NCBI GenBank assembly: GCA_964556675.1 | Contig: CAZKYN010000081.1 | Span: 1-13,131 of the forward strand | Direction: 5' to 3' | DNA: 13,131 nt | DNA from: JBDKTK01 sp964556675 | Lineage (GTDB): Bacteria; Desulfobacterota; Syntrophia; Syntrophales; UBA4778 | Shown here: one piece after another, positions 1 through 7,877 of the stretch | Position numbering within the stretch: position 1 is the stretch's first letter | How the letters are laid out: every line of letters begins with the position of its first letter | Program-made: the position numbers and the translations under genes | Notes under the pieces: model-generated | Told to the model about the DNA's origin: nothing | Seen by the model: the letters and a program-made list of their open reading frames with translations, nothing else | The model's database searches: none

Positions 1-1
1 C

Positions 2-682
2 GGGGCCGGAAAGGCGGAAGGCAGGCTCATGGAAACATTGGGTTTGCAGACAAGGGAGAGCGACGGGTTCCTGGCCCGCCATATCAGCCGCCGCATATCG
101 AGGCCGCTGAGCCGCATTCTGGCGCACACGTCCGTTACGCCCAACCAGGTCACGATCTTCAATACTGCCCTGGGCCTGTTAGCCGCATTCATGCTGGCCC
201 GGGGAGATTATTGGAGCCAACTGGCCGGATCGCTCCTGTTCGTGTTCTGCGTCATAGCCGACGGCATCGACGGCGAGATCGCCAGGCTCAAACTGATGGA
301 GAGCGAATTCGGCCACATGCTTGACGTGGTCACCGATAACATAGTTCACTTTGCTGTTTTCGTGGGGCTTGGAGTGGGACTGTCCCGAAACTCCGGCGAT
401 CCCCTTTATACCGGCCTGCTCTGGCTGCTAGTGGGAGGCTTCCTGATCAATATCATTATTATCTATTTCCGGATCCTGAAGAAAAGCCCGGAGGAATTGC
501 GGGAATCCCCCCGGTCCGTAAGATTGATGGCTTTAATGAGCAATCGCGATTTCGCCTACCTGGTCCTCGCCCTGGCGCTGATCGGGCAGCTTAAACTGTT
601 CCTGATCGGCGCGGCAATCGGTTCATATGTATTTGCGGCCGCGCTTCTGTACTTCACAAGGAAAAATAACCAGAGGACATAA
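2..682 (+). CDS. CDP-alcohol phosphatidyltransferase domain protein (5'-partial, probable nucleotidyltransferase fusion)
   Basis: Integral membrane enzyme that moves a phospho-alcohol from a CDP-activated donor onto an acceptor alcohol. Numbering from the ATG at 29, the family signature is complete: D78, D81-G82, A85-R86, G95, D99 and D103, in the DxxDGxxAR(x8)GxxxDxxxD arrangement. Hydrophobic segments at about 45-75, 107-120, 127-148 and 173-210 fit the usual six-helix fold. The frame stays open upstream of the ATG to the window edge. The residues around that Met (AEGRLMETLGLQTRESDGF) resemble the linker joining a sugar or inositol-phosphate nucleotidyltransferase domain to this domain in bifunctional enzymes such as inositol-1-phosphate cytidylyltransferase/phosphotransferase. 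I therefore treat the ATG as internal and the gene as cut by the edge. If it does start at 29, it is a 217-residue stand-alone enzyme. It converges on hpnN with a 66-nt gap, so it belongs to a different transcript. The substrate is not determined. Confidence 0.85.
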   Translation, partial: GAGKAEGRLMETLGLQTRESDGFLARHISRRISRPLSRILAHTSVTPNQVTIFNTALGLLAAFMLARGDYWSQLAGSLLFVFCVIADGIDGEIARLKLMESEFGHMLDVVTDNIVHFAVFVGLGVGLSRNSGDPLYTGLLWLLVGGFLINIIIIYFRILKKSPEELRESPRSVRLMALMSNRDFAYLVLALALIGQLKLFLIGAAIGSYVFAAALLYFTRKNNQRT

Positions 683-748
683 AGTCCGTCCAAAAAATTC
701 TCCGAATCAAACCAGGACCTGGAAGCAATGAGCCTTTTGAGGGCCTGC

Positions 749-3478
749 TCAGCCGGCGGCGGACCCTGTCTCCTCCTCTTTCTTTCTTTTCTCGATTTCC
801 GTAATCTCCAGCAGGGAGGGGAGGAAGACGACTGCGGCGGCCAGCACGGTCAGGCTCCCGATCGCGCTCAGCAGCCCCAGGGTGAATATCCCTTTATGAG
901 ACGAGACCATCAGGCACCCAAATCCGACGGTGGTGCTTAGTCCCGCCAGGATGACCCCGAGAGCCGTGCTGCGGGGCAGAACGACTCCGGCGGGTTTGTC
1001 CTTTTCCCGCTGGTGCCAGCGGAAAACAATGATGACTCCGTATTCAACGCCGGCCCCGACGATCAGCGGCAGGAACATACTGTTCGCCAGATTCAATTCT
1101 ATGCCGAGCGCCGGCATCATCCCGAAAATCCAAACCGTTCCGATCAGCAGCGGGATCATGGCCAGCATGGTGGATTTCAATTCCCTGAATACGGCGAGAA
1201 GGAACAGGAACATGAAGACAATGGAATAGAATGCCGCCTCGATCGTGCTGTCGCGAAACTCCTGGGTGAATACGTACAGGGTAACAGGATCGCCGACCAC
1301 GTCCGGATCTATCGACCTCAGGTCGCCGACAAACTTTCCGAGCACCTTCGGGTTCCAGATGTCCCCTTCCGGATAAATCCTGATCAGGAACTGTCCGTCC
1401 GAGGTCATAAACCTCTCCAGGAGAGTCGGCGGGAGATTGCGGAAGGTCATCGGCGTCGCGTCTACGCTTTGTCGCACCGTCTTGAGTTTGTCGTCAAGGT
1501 CCTGGATAAGGTTGAACTGGAAGTTCCCGAGCTTGCGGATTATGCCCCTGTCGGATTTCATGGCCTTCCTGATCTGCTCGATCAGGGTCTTCACCTCGGA
1601 CATCTGTCCCTTCAACTTTTTGCTCATGCCTGGGGAACTGCCGTCCGGCATCTTGAAGCTGATCCTGCCCAGCACATTGTCGAGGGCTTCAAAGTCCACA
1701 GGTTTCATCTGCCCGGTAAAATAAATTCCCGCAAGCAGCGGCTTCAGCTCCTGAAGACGCCGGATTTTCTCTTCCTGGTTCGACGGGAGCAGGTCGAGGA
1801 TGCTCTCTACCTTGGCCACCGAGGTTACCTTCTCCAGCTGCTGCGCCCTCTGCCTGACGCCTTCCAGAGTCGGGGAGAGCATCTCGCCGAAAATGCTGGA
1901 GACGTCGGACGCTTCCAGCAGTCTGTGCTCCCAGGCAACTGATTCCGCCTTGGGAGATTGCAGATGGAGCATGTTGAGGTCGAACCGCACCCCTCCGGCA
2001 TACCAGGCCGCAACCGCCGTCACTGCGAAGCTCAAAGCGAGAATTGCGATAACCCGCCGCCGCGTCAGATTCATAAACGGGGTTACGTGCCCGGAATTGA
2101 AATCCCCTGTCGGCCTCTGTTTCGGCCTGTCGAAAAGGGCGACAAGCGACGGGAGCACGAACAGAGATGCTGCCGTCATGACGATCATCCCCAGGAAGCA
2201 TATGAACCCAAGTTCGACCAGTCCTTTGAAACCGGTCAGGGTCAAAGGCAGGAAAGAGATGGCGAGATTCGATCCGGCCAGGAGGATCCCCGGGCCGATC
2301 CTTTCCATTGTCACGCAAAGCACTTCCTCTTTTGACAATGAGTTTTTGCTTTCCTCTTCCTGATAACGGGCAAACCAGTGAGCGCCGAAATCTATCCCGA
2401 GACCCAGCAGGAGCGGGGCGAACGTGATTGATAATATGTTGAGATGGCCTATGAACAGCGTGGTAAGCCCGAAGCTCCAACTCAGCGCTATCAGGAGGGT
2501 GACGGATTCGAACAGGGGACGGCGGATGCTTTTCCGGAAGATTATGAAAAGGACCGTCAGGCCGATGATGGAAAGGACCGTGGCCATTTCCATGTCCCGC
2601 AGCGCCGTGCTCATCTGGTCGACGTTGAGGGCCTCGGGACCCGTCACTCCGGCATTGATGTCCGGGAAGTCGGCCCTGACCCGTGCCACGTTTTTTCTCA
2701 GATCGTTGATCGACTCCAGGGTCCCGGCAAATTCCTCTTTGCCGACCGGGGTGATGAAAATGAGCAGGTATCGTTTGTCCTTGGTCCAGAAGTAGCCTTC
2801 CTGCGTTATATCCATTGATTTAGTAGCCAGCAGTGAATTCCAGGGAGAAATGAACTGCTGGTCTTCAGCTATGTACCTCCTCATTTCGGCCAGGACGCGG
2901 ACCAGGAAGTCCAGGTCCAGCGGCTGTTTTCTCTTTGAGGGCTCTTCCAGAAAGCCTGTAAACAGCTCTCCGACAATGCCGGCGGACATCTCCCTGTTGA
3001 TCTGGGAGAAGAAATTGACAAGGGTCGGCTCTTTCGCCACGTCCTGGAGAAAGGTCCGGTTCTCCCGCAGATTTTCCACGAGGTCCTCAACTTCCTTTTT
3101 ATCCAGGTACAGCAGCGCCCAGGGCTTTATCAGGTCGGGATTTATCCTGTAGAAAACCTGCTTGAAGTTGGTCCTGTCGGATTCGAGCAGCGGCGCGAGG
3201 GTATGCAGGAACTGCAGCGCCCGGGGCTGGTTCCTGCCGTCGATCACAACGACGAATGAATCAAGCTGCTCGAACTGGTTTACCTGTTGGGCAAGCTGGA
3301 TCAGCTTCTCCCTGGGCGATATAAGGTCTTTCTGGCTCGTCTGGATTCCCAGAGAGTTGATTGTATAAACGATGGACACAACGCTCAGCGTTGCGGCTAT
3401 TATCAGTGATATCAGAGGATGCCGGATCTGGGCGGTAAGTATCCTTCTGAACGTCCTGCGCGCACGGTCGGATTTCAC
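749..3478 (-). CDS. hpnN: Hopanoid transporter HpnN (RND superfamily, MMPL type)
   Basis: Inner-membrane RND-superfamily transporter, 909 residues. In Rhodopseudomonas palustris HpnN is needed to move hopanoids to the outer membrane. The protein has the internally duplicated RND plan: one N-terminal helix (about 20-42), a large periplasmic domain (about 45-295), a helix bundle (about 298-448), a second entry helix (about 474-496), a second periplasmic domain (about 500-745) and a final bundle (about 746-892). The paired intramembrane motifs GLGIDFGAHWFARY (359-372) and GAGVEYGVIIVFRW (808-821) mark the two halves. The C-terminus is a charged tail (EKRKKEEE). The start is GTG at 3478: an in-frame TGA lies directly upstream, which excludes a longer N-terminus. 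The start lies 5 nt after the stop of the TolC-like gene, so the two are probably co-translated. It is the last gene of the minus-strand operon. Other MMPL lipid exporters are the alternative, but the neighbouring hpn genes settle the name. Confidence 0.95.
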   Translation of the reverse strand: MKSDRARRTFRRILTAQIRHPLISLIIAATLSVVSIVYTINSLGIQTSQKDLISPREKLIQLAQQVNQFEQLDSFVVVIDGRNQPRALQFLHTLAPLLESDRTNFKQVFYRINPDLIKPWALLYLDKKEVEDLVENLRENRTFLQDVAKEPTLVNFFSQINREMSAGIVGELFTGFLEEPSKRKQPLDLDFLVRVLAEMRRYIAEDQQFISPWNSLLATKSMDITQEGYFWTKDKRYLLIFITPVGKEEFAGTLESINDLRKNVARVRADFPDINAGVTGPEALNVDQMSTALRDMEMATVLSIIGLTVLFIIFRKSIRRPLFESVTLLIALSWSFGLTTLFIGHLNILSITFAPLLLGLGIDFGAHWFARYQEEESKNSLSKEEVLCVTMERIGPGILLAGSNLAISFLPLTLTGFKGLVELGFICFLGMIVMTAASLFVLPSLVALFDRPKQRPTGDFNSGHVTPFMNLTRRRVIAILALSFAVTAVAAWYAGGVRFDLNMLHLQSPKAESVAWEHRLLEASDVSSIFGEMLSPTLEGVRQRAQQLEKVTSVAKVESILDLLPSNQEEKIRRLQELKPLLAGIYFTGQMKPVDFEALDNVLGRISFKMPDGSSPGMSKKLKGQMSEVKTLIEQIRKAMKSDRGIIRKLGNFQFNLIQDLDDKLKTVRQSVDATPMTFRNLPPTLLERFMTSDGQFLIRIYPEGDIWNPKVLGKFVGDLRSIDPDVVGDPVTLYVFTQEFRDSTIEAAFYSIVFMFLFLLAVFRELKSTMLAMIPLLIGTVWIFGMMPALGIELNLANSMFLPLIVGAGVEYGVIIVFRWHQREKDKPAGVVLPRSTALGVILAGLSTTVGFGCLMVSSHKGIFTLGLLSAIGSLTVLAAAVVFLPSLLEITEIEKRKKEEETGSAAG

Positions 3479-3483
3479 TCAAG

Positions 3484-4935
3484 TCACCAGGTCTTTTTTC
3501 CGGCCGCGTATTCCAGTTCTGCCAGGGCCATGTTGTAGCGAAAAACCGATTCCAGGTATTTGCCCTGGTTATTGCCGTAGCGCTCTATGGCCCGGAGCAT
3601 GTCGTCCGCTGTTTCGGTACCCATGTCGAAACCGGTCAGGGCCGTAATGACCCATTTGCGGGAAGACACGGCCGCCCTCTGGTAGGATTTCACCGACTCG
3701 TAAGCCTCGATCAGGTCGTTGTAGCTCTTCGAGACCTGGATGGGGATGCTCATTTCCGCGTTGGCCCTCTGGCTCGCGAGTTTGTTGAGTTCGGCCCTGG
3801 CTTTTTCCACCTTCGCCCTGCTGATTCCGAAATCCAGGTTCCACCTTGCCCCGGCCACGAGGCCGCCGTAAGCATGGTTGAACTCATCGGGGATGTACTG
3901 GTTATGAATGGTGTCCCGCCCCGGCGCCCCCGCGAACGAGCCCACGGCCGCCGCAAAAAAGGAAGGATAAAGGTCGCTTTTCGCGGCTTCCACCAGAAAA
4001 TTCTGGGCCGCGAGGCCTTCTGCGAGCTGCTTGAATTCGGGGCGGTTCGCGAAGGCGGAATCTATGAACTCTTTTAAATCGGGCAGCCTTATCTCCCCGG
4101 CGGAAATGGTCTTGTCTGCCGGGTCAAAATCGTTCCCGGCCGGCATACCGATCAGGGCCTTGAGGGCGAAATAGGAAAGTCTCACGCCTTTTTCCGCCTC
4201 CGCCCTGGAACGGAGAATATCGGCCCGGTACGCATCAATCCGGTATAAATCGCTGTCCTTGACATTGGGAGAATCGGATTCGAGGAGGCTTTTAATGCGG
4301 CTTTCCGCATCGCTGAAAAAATCATCGGCCTCGCTCACCGTGGCCAGGCCCGAGCGGGCCAGGACGAGCCCGTAGTAAAGCTCTTTGATCCTGAGGACGA
4401 TCTGGCCCCTCTTGTCGTCCAGTTGGAACTGCTTGGCCCTGACGCCGCTTTCCGCGGCCCCCCTGCGGTTCGAAATCTTTCCGAAAGTATAGAGCGGCTG
4501 CGTGGCGGTGATATCAAGCTTTCCAAAGACCCCGATGCTCGAAAAACTCAGGCCGGGCGAAGGATCGGTGATCCTGCCGTTTACGACTAGCGGCTCCCTG
4601 GCGTCCCGTGCGGGGCCGATTACTGCCGTGGTCTCGATTTGAGGATAGTATCCGGCCTTTGCCTGTTCCACATCGAATTCAGACGACCTGATGTCCTGCC
4701 TTACCGTTTCAATCTCCGGGCTTTTCTCGATTGCCATCCTGATAAGTTCCGGCAAGCCGAGAACCGCCCTGTTCTGCGCTGCTTCGCCCGCGGGCGCTTC
4801 CGGTCCGGAAGCGGCCGGAGGACCGGCTTTAGAGGGCTCCGGGAGCCCGGCACAGAAAGCATGGCCGGCTGCCGCCAAGGTCTGGAAGATTGCACATAAA
4901 AAAAATAGAAACAGCATCCCGCGAAATTGCGCCAT
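3484..4935 (-). CDS. TolC-family outer membrane efflux protein
   Basis: Predicted outer-membrane channel subunit of 483 residues, close to the usual 430-500 of TolC-like proteins. Residues 1-29 look like a Sec signal peptide (FLFFLCAIFQTLAAAGHAFCA), followed by a Pro/Ala-rich linker (about 30-56). The Cys near the cleavage site is preceded by H-A-F, not a lipobox. The outer-membrane-efflux fold is duplicated: helix pairs with YYPQI (96-100) and a strand region (about 139-150) in the first half, and LYPSF (322-326) with a strand region (about 356-370) in the second. Long coiled helices lie at about 165-260 and 371-425. ATG at 4935 was chosen for the signal peptide and the GGGGGA ribosome site 6 nt upstream. 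The same frame is open much further upstream, but that is a shadow across hpnL. It lies 104 nt after hpnL and 5 nt before hpnN, suggesting it is the outer-membrane partner of HpnN. No adaptor (membrane fusion) protein is visible here. The pairing is inference; the family call is firm. Confidence 0.88.
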   Translation of the reverse strand: MAQFRGMLFLFFLCAIFQTLAAAGHAFCAGLPEPSKAGPPAASGPEAPAGEAAQNRAVLGLPELIRMAIEKSPEIETVRQDIRSSEFDVEQAKAGYYPQIETTAVIGPARDAREPLVVNGRITDPSPGLSFSSIGVFGKLDITATQPLYTFGKISNRRGAAESGVRAKQFQLDDKRGQIVLRIKELYYGLVLARSGLATVSEADDFFSDAESRIKSLLESDSPNVKDSDLYRIDAYRADILRSRAEAEKGVRLSYFALKALIGMPAGNDFDPADKTISAGEIRLPDLKEFIDSAFANRPEFKQLAEGLAAQNFLVEAAKSDLYPSFFAAAVGSFAGAPGRDTIHNQYIPDEFNHAYGGLVAGARWNLDFGISRAKVEKARAELNKLASQRANAEMSIPIQVSKSYNDLIEAYESVKSYQRAAVSSRKWVITALTGFDMGTETADDMLRAIERYGNNQGKYLESVFRYNMALAELEYAAGKKTW

Positions 4936-5039
4936 TTTCAGTCCCCCTTCCGGAATCCTGCAGTTTAAATCAGCGATTCGCCCTATCAGGTGTTTTCGGT
5001 CATAAAAGAGGGAAAAAGCCGGTCCCTGTTGCGCGCCTG

Positions 5040-6062
5040 CTATTCTTCGGCCGTTTCCGCAATCAGCGCCTCTTTTTGACGGGCCCGGCCCGACCTTGCC
5101 AGGACAGCATAGGCCGCAAGACCCAGGATCGCCCAAAAGATCTGCTCGATGCGCAGCGCCAGGCCGTAAGTGAGGCCCATTGCCATCGTGAATCCCAGGG
5201 CCGTGAAGACGATGACACGGATGCTTTCCTGGACCCCGATCTCCAGGGGTATGGGAAAAGTTATCAGGTCCAGCCAGGTGCCGAGGAACCAAACCCCGGC
5301 CGCCAGGGCGAAATCGCCGTCCGAGAGCAGGTAAAGGAAATACCAGGCCTTCACGATGCTGAAAGACATGCCTATCGCGTGCCAGAACATGGACAGGGCG
5401 AGGTCCAGCGGCCGGTCGCGGTAGAAACCGGCGAGCGCCGCGTCCACCTCGGAAACGTACGCCGCCCCCCTTTTCAGAGCCCGGCCCCCGATATTTCGGT
5501 CGGTCAGCCACCTCAGGATTGCTCCCAGCTTGCCGTATTTCTGAACAAGCAGGAAACCCAGTATCCCTGCGCCGACCAGGGCGCTGCTCGCGAACATCAG
5601 CTGAAAACCCACCGAGGGCAGGTTTATTTTTGAGAGGATGATGATCGACCCGATGAAGGCATAAGCAAACTGGGTAAGCGCGTAAGAGAGTTTCCCGATA
5701 ATGACCCCGGTTGCCGCATCGGCGCCGTTCCGGGCTCCGCCGGGTTCGCCTTCGGCCAGCAGAACCGCCTTCACCACTTCCCCGCCGATGGTCGCCGTGG
5801 GGGTGAAATAATTCACGGCATGGCCGGACAGGAATATGCCAAAGAGCCTGGGGAACGGGGTCCGGCGCAGCTCCGGCGAAAGGCAGTATCGGAAACCCAC
5901 CGTATGGAAAAAGAAAACCAGGCCCTCTATCAGCGTGAACGGGACAAGGCCGAGGCCCAGCAGCATAATCTCGCGCCACAGTGCATCGAGGCCGGTCTCC
6001 CAGACCAGAAACCCGAGCAGCAACAATCCGAACGCAATAGCGCCCCAATGAAATTTCTTCAT
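5040..6062 (-). CDS. hpnL: Hopanoid-associated membrane protein HpnL (LPG synthase TM/UPF0104 family)
   Basis: Polytopic inner-membrane protein of 340 residues with about eight hydrophobic segments, related to the flippase-like membrane domain of lysylphosphatidylglycerol synthase and AglD. Conserved family motifs are visible: TPTATIGGEVVKA (87-99), the amphipathic stretch EVDAALAGFYRDRP (205-218) and PIPLEIGVQE (270-279). No soluble catalytic domain is present, so a role in lipid translocation or membrane handling is more likely than chemistry; the biochemical function of HpnL is unproven. ATG at 6062 opens the frame with MKKF and then a helix; the G-rich stretch upstream (AAGGGTC directly before the ATG) gives only a poorly spaced ribosome site. 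A 124-nt gap separates it from hpnM and I see no convincing promoter or terminator there, so it is probably in the same operon. The C-terminus is hydrophilic and acidic. Confidence 0.9.
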   Translation of the reverse strand: MKKFHWGAIAFGLLLLGFLVWETGLDALWREIMLLGLGLVPFTLIEGLVFFFHTVGFRYCLSPELRRTPFPRLFGIFLSGHAVNYFTPTATIGGEVVKAVLLAEGEPGGARNGADAATGVIIGKLSYALTQFAYAFIGSIIILSKINLPSVGFQLMFASSALVGAGILGFLLVQKYGKLGAILRWLTDRNIGGRALKRGAAYVSEVDAALAGFYRDRPLDLALSMFWHAIGMSFSIVKAWYFLYLLSDGDFALAAGVWFLGTWLDLITFPIPLEIGVQESIRVIVFTALGFTMAMGLTYGLALRIEQIFWAILGLAAYAVLARSGRARQKEALIAETAEE

Positions 6063-6186
6063 GACCCTTCACGCCCCCCTTGGGGACTTGTGCTTACTTA
6101 CAAAACCGGGCGGGAACAAGTGTCCGGCCCTCGGCCCGGCAAGGGGCGCGAAAAGACTTTGTATTGCCAAACCCGGCCATAAAGCG

Positions 6187-6837
6187 TCAAGGCCGTTTTG
6201 TTCCGGCGGGCCCGGCGCCGGCGGACGACTTCTCGATGGCTTTCTGCTGTTGGCGCATTTTCTGGAGGAGGGACTTATAGGATTCGCGCTGGATAGTTCG
6301 GGTGAAGGACTTCTGGTAATTGCGGACGATGCTCACCTTGTCGATAGCCACATCCCTGACGAGCCATTTCCCTTGCACCAAAACCAGCGAGTAGTCAACA
6401 GGAATATTTTCGTTCATCCTCGCGATTGTGGTGTTCACTGCAGCCCTGTCGCCTTTGACGTCCTCTTTCTGGTAAAGGATCCTCTCCCTTTTCAGAAAAT
6501 CCAGGACAAGCTTGGTATAGGAGTCCTGGAAAAGGTCCTTGAATACGGAAATAAATTCCTTCCTCTGGGCGTCGTTCAATTTTTCCCAATAGGGGCCCAG
6601 GGATTCCCGGGCCATGTCCTCGAACTGGAAATTCTGCCCGATTATCTTTTTTATAATGACCCGGCGTTTGCCCCGGTTCTCCTGGCCCTGCAGCTGCGGG
6701 TCGTTCTGGACGGCGATTACTTCGTCCAGGATGGATTTGACCCTTGCCGTGGGTGTTTCGTTCGCGGCCTGCCCCGCCCCGGAATAGAGCAGCCAGACAC
6801 AGACCAAAAAACAGGAAACGGCTATCCTCTTTCTCAT
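6187..6837 (-). CDS. hpnM: Periplasmic hopanoid-associated protein HpnM (MlaC/Ttg2D family)
   Basis: Periplasmic protein of 216 residues in the MlaC/Ttg2D family, whose best-known members carry phospholipids across the periplasm between inner- and outer-membrane machinery. Residues 1-24 form a signal peptide (MRKR, then a hydrophobic core, cleavage likely after AGQA). The mature domain shows the family pattern: ARVKSILDEV (31-40), the segment around FEDMARESLGPYWEKL (72-87), FISVFKDLF (95-103) followed by the long helix to about 117, then a beta-rich part ending in GKWLVRDVAIDKVS (156-169). The last 20 residues are low-complexity and polar. An upstream in-frame start at 6945 would add 36 Arg-rich residues inside hpnH and bury the signal peptide, so ATG at 6837 is preferred; it has GGGAGGT 3 nt upstream, directly after the hpnH stop. 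The gene lies 10 nt after hpnH. It probably carries hopanoids or related lipids for the export arm; cargo is inferred from context. Confidence 0.93.
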   Translation of the reverse strand: MRKRIAVSCFLVCVWLLYSGAGQAANETPTARVKSILDEVIAVQNDPQLQGQENRGKRRVIIKKIIGQNFQFEDMARESLGPYWEKLNDAQRKEFISVFKDLFQDSYTKLVLDFLKRERILYQKEDVKGDRAAVNTTIARMNENIPVDYSLVLVQGKWLVRDVAIDKVSIVRNYQKSFTRTIQRESYKSLLQKMRQQQKAIEKSSAGAGPAGTKRP

Positions 6838-6847
6838 AAGACCTCCC

Positions 6848-7876
6848 TCAATGGAATAGAGCCCGGGAAGCGCCCGGCCCGCGCAGATACGTGAACAGCG
6901 CCTTGAAGGGGTGGTCAATCGCATCGTCCACGGCCGTAGCCTCAAACCCGCTGTGCAGCATGCAATTCGTGCAGTGAGCGTTCCGGTCCGGCCCGTAGCG
7001 GCCCCATTCGGTGTCTTCCATGAGCTCCCGGTAGCTTCCCGCGTAGCCTTCCGCGAAAAGGTAGCATGGCCTTTGCCAACCCAGGACGTTGCGAGTCACG
7101 GTCCCCCACGGGGTGCACTGGTACTCTCTGTTCCCCGCCAGGAAATCGAGGTAAAGGGTGGAATGGTTGAACCTCCATCTTCTTCCCCTGCCCTTCCTCA
7201 GGACATCTTTTATCAGTTCTGTTCCGGCCTGCCGGCCCAGGAAGAGCCCCTTGCGCGCGCTGCCGTTAAAGTCGTAAGCGGGCGAGACAGTGATCCCCTC
7301 GGCGCCGAGCGAGTTTATGTAATCAAAGAAACCGGCGATGGCTTCCGCATCCATCCGGTTGTAGATCGTGCAATTCACGATAAAACGGAAACCGCGCTTT
7401 TTCAGGAGCCGGATCGCATCGACTGCCGAATCGAACACTCCCGGGCGGCCCGCCAGGCTGTCATGGATTTCCCGGTGGCCGTCGAGGTGGATCGAGAATG
7501 TCAGGTAGGGCGAGGGCGCGTAATCGCCCAGGCGCGATTTGAGAAGGACCCCGTTTGTGCAAAGGTAGACGAACCTCCTGCGGGCCACGAGGCCGGAAAC
7601 GATCCGGGGCATCTCGCCGTGGATGAGCGTTTCCCCCCCGGCCACGGAGACGACGGGCGCGCCGCACTCATCGGCGGCGCGGAGGCATTCGCCGGCGCCG
7701 AGCCTCCGGTCCAGGATCTCCTCCGGGTAATTTATCTTGCCGCAGCCCGCACACGTAAGATTGCACCGGAAGAGAGGCTCGAGCATCAGGACCAGCGGAT
7801 AGCGCCTTTCGCCGCTATTCCTGTGCCGGAAGATGTATTGCGCAATGCGATATTTCTGGATCAGCGGGATTGCCAT
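6848..7876 (-). CDS. hpnH: Adenosylhopane synthase, radical SAM protein HpnH
   Basis: Radical SAM enzyme of 342 residues that joins a 5'-deoxyadenosyl group to diploptene to give adenosylhopane, the first step of side-chain extension. The N-terminus MAIPLIQKYRIAQY and the following PLVLMLEPLFRCNLTCAGC are hallmarks of HpnH. The [4Fe-4S] cysteines are C38, C42 and C45 (CxxxCxxC), with the SAM-binding GGE at 80-82. Further conserved patches are HLDGHREIHDS (130-140), FNHSTLYLDFLAGN and the CTPWG...GWQRPCYL region in the C-terminal third. A C-terminal cysteine group reads C302, C305 and then Ser309, where I expect a third Cys. The frame extends upstream to 8131, but that part only shadows the IspH tail, so ATG at 7876 is chosen. 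The ispH stop and this start are separated by one base, with AAGG in the ispH end as ribosome site, which implies translational coupling. Confidence 0.96.
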   Translation of the reverse strand: MAIPLIQKYRIAQYIFRHRNSGERRYPLVLMLEPLFRCNLTCAGCGKINYPEEILDRRLGAGECLRAADECGAPVVSVAGGETLIHGEMPRIVSGLVARRRFVYLCTNGVLLKSRLGDYAPSPYLTFSIHLDGHREIHDSLAGRPGVFDSAVDAIRLLKKRGFRFIVNCTIYNRMDAEAIAGFFDYINSLGAEGITVSPAYDFNGSARKGLFLGRQAGTELIKDVLRKGRGRRWRFNHSTLYLDFLAGNREYQCTPWGTVTRNVLGWQRPCYLFAEGYAGSYRELMEDTEWGRYGPDRNAHCTNCMLHSGFEATAVDDAIDHPFKALFTYLRGPGASRALFH

Positions 7877-7877
7877 A

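Noticed and set aside
683..748. Possible bidirectional terminator between the two convergent genes.
   Set aside because: Only a short CCAGG-A-CCTGG palindrome with too small a loop is present, without a proper T-run.
1013..1942. 309-codon plus-strand frame inside hpnN.
   Set aside because: Antisense shadow rich in His, Arg, Gln and Glu, with no recognisable fold or ribosome site.
4936..6072. A long minus-strand open frame (GTG at 6072) joins the TolC-like frame and runs across all of hpnL in another frame.
   Set aside because: The overlapping part is rich in Arg, Gly, Pro and His with no domain pattern, typical of a shadow in GC-rich DNA. HpnL is well conserved in its own frame, and the TolC-like protein has a signal peptide and ribosome site at 4935.
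6838..6945. Upstream extension of hpnM by 36 codons.
   Set aside because: It overlaps the hpnH end, is Arg-rich and would bury the signal peptide; ATG at 6837 has a good ribosome site.
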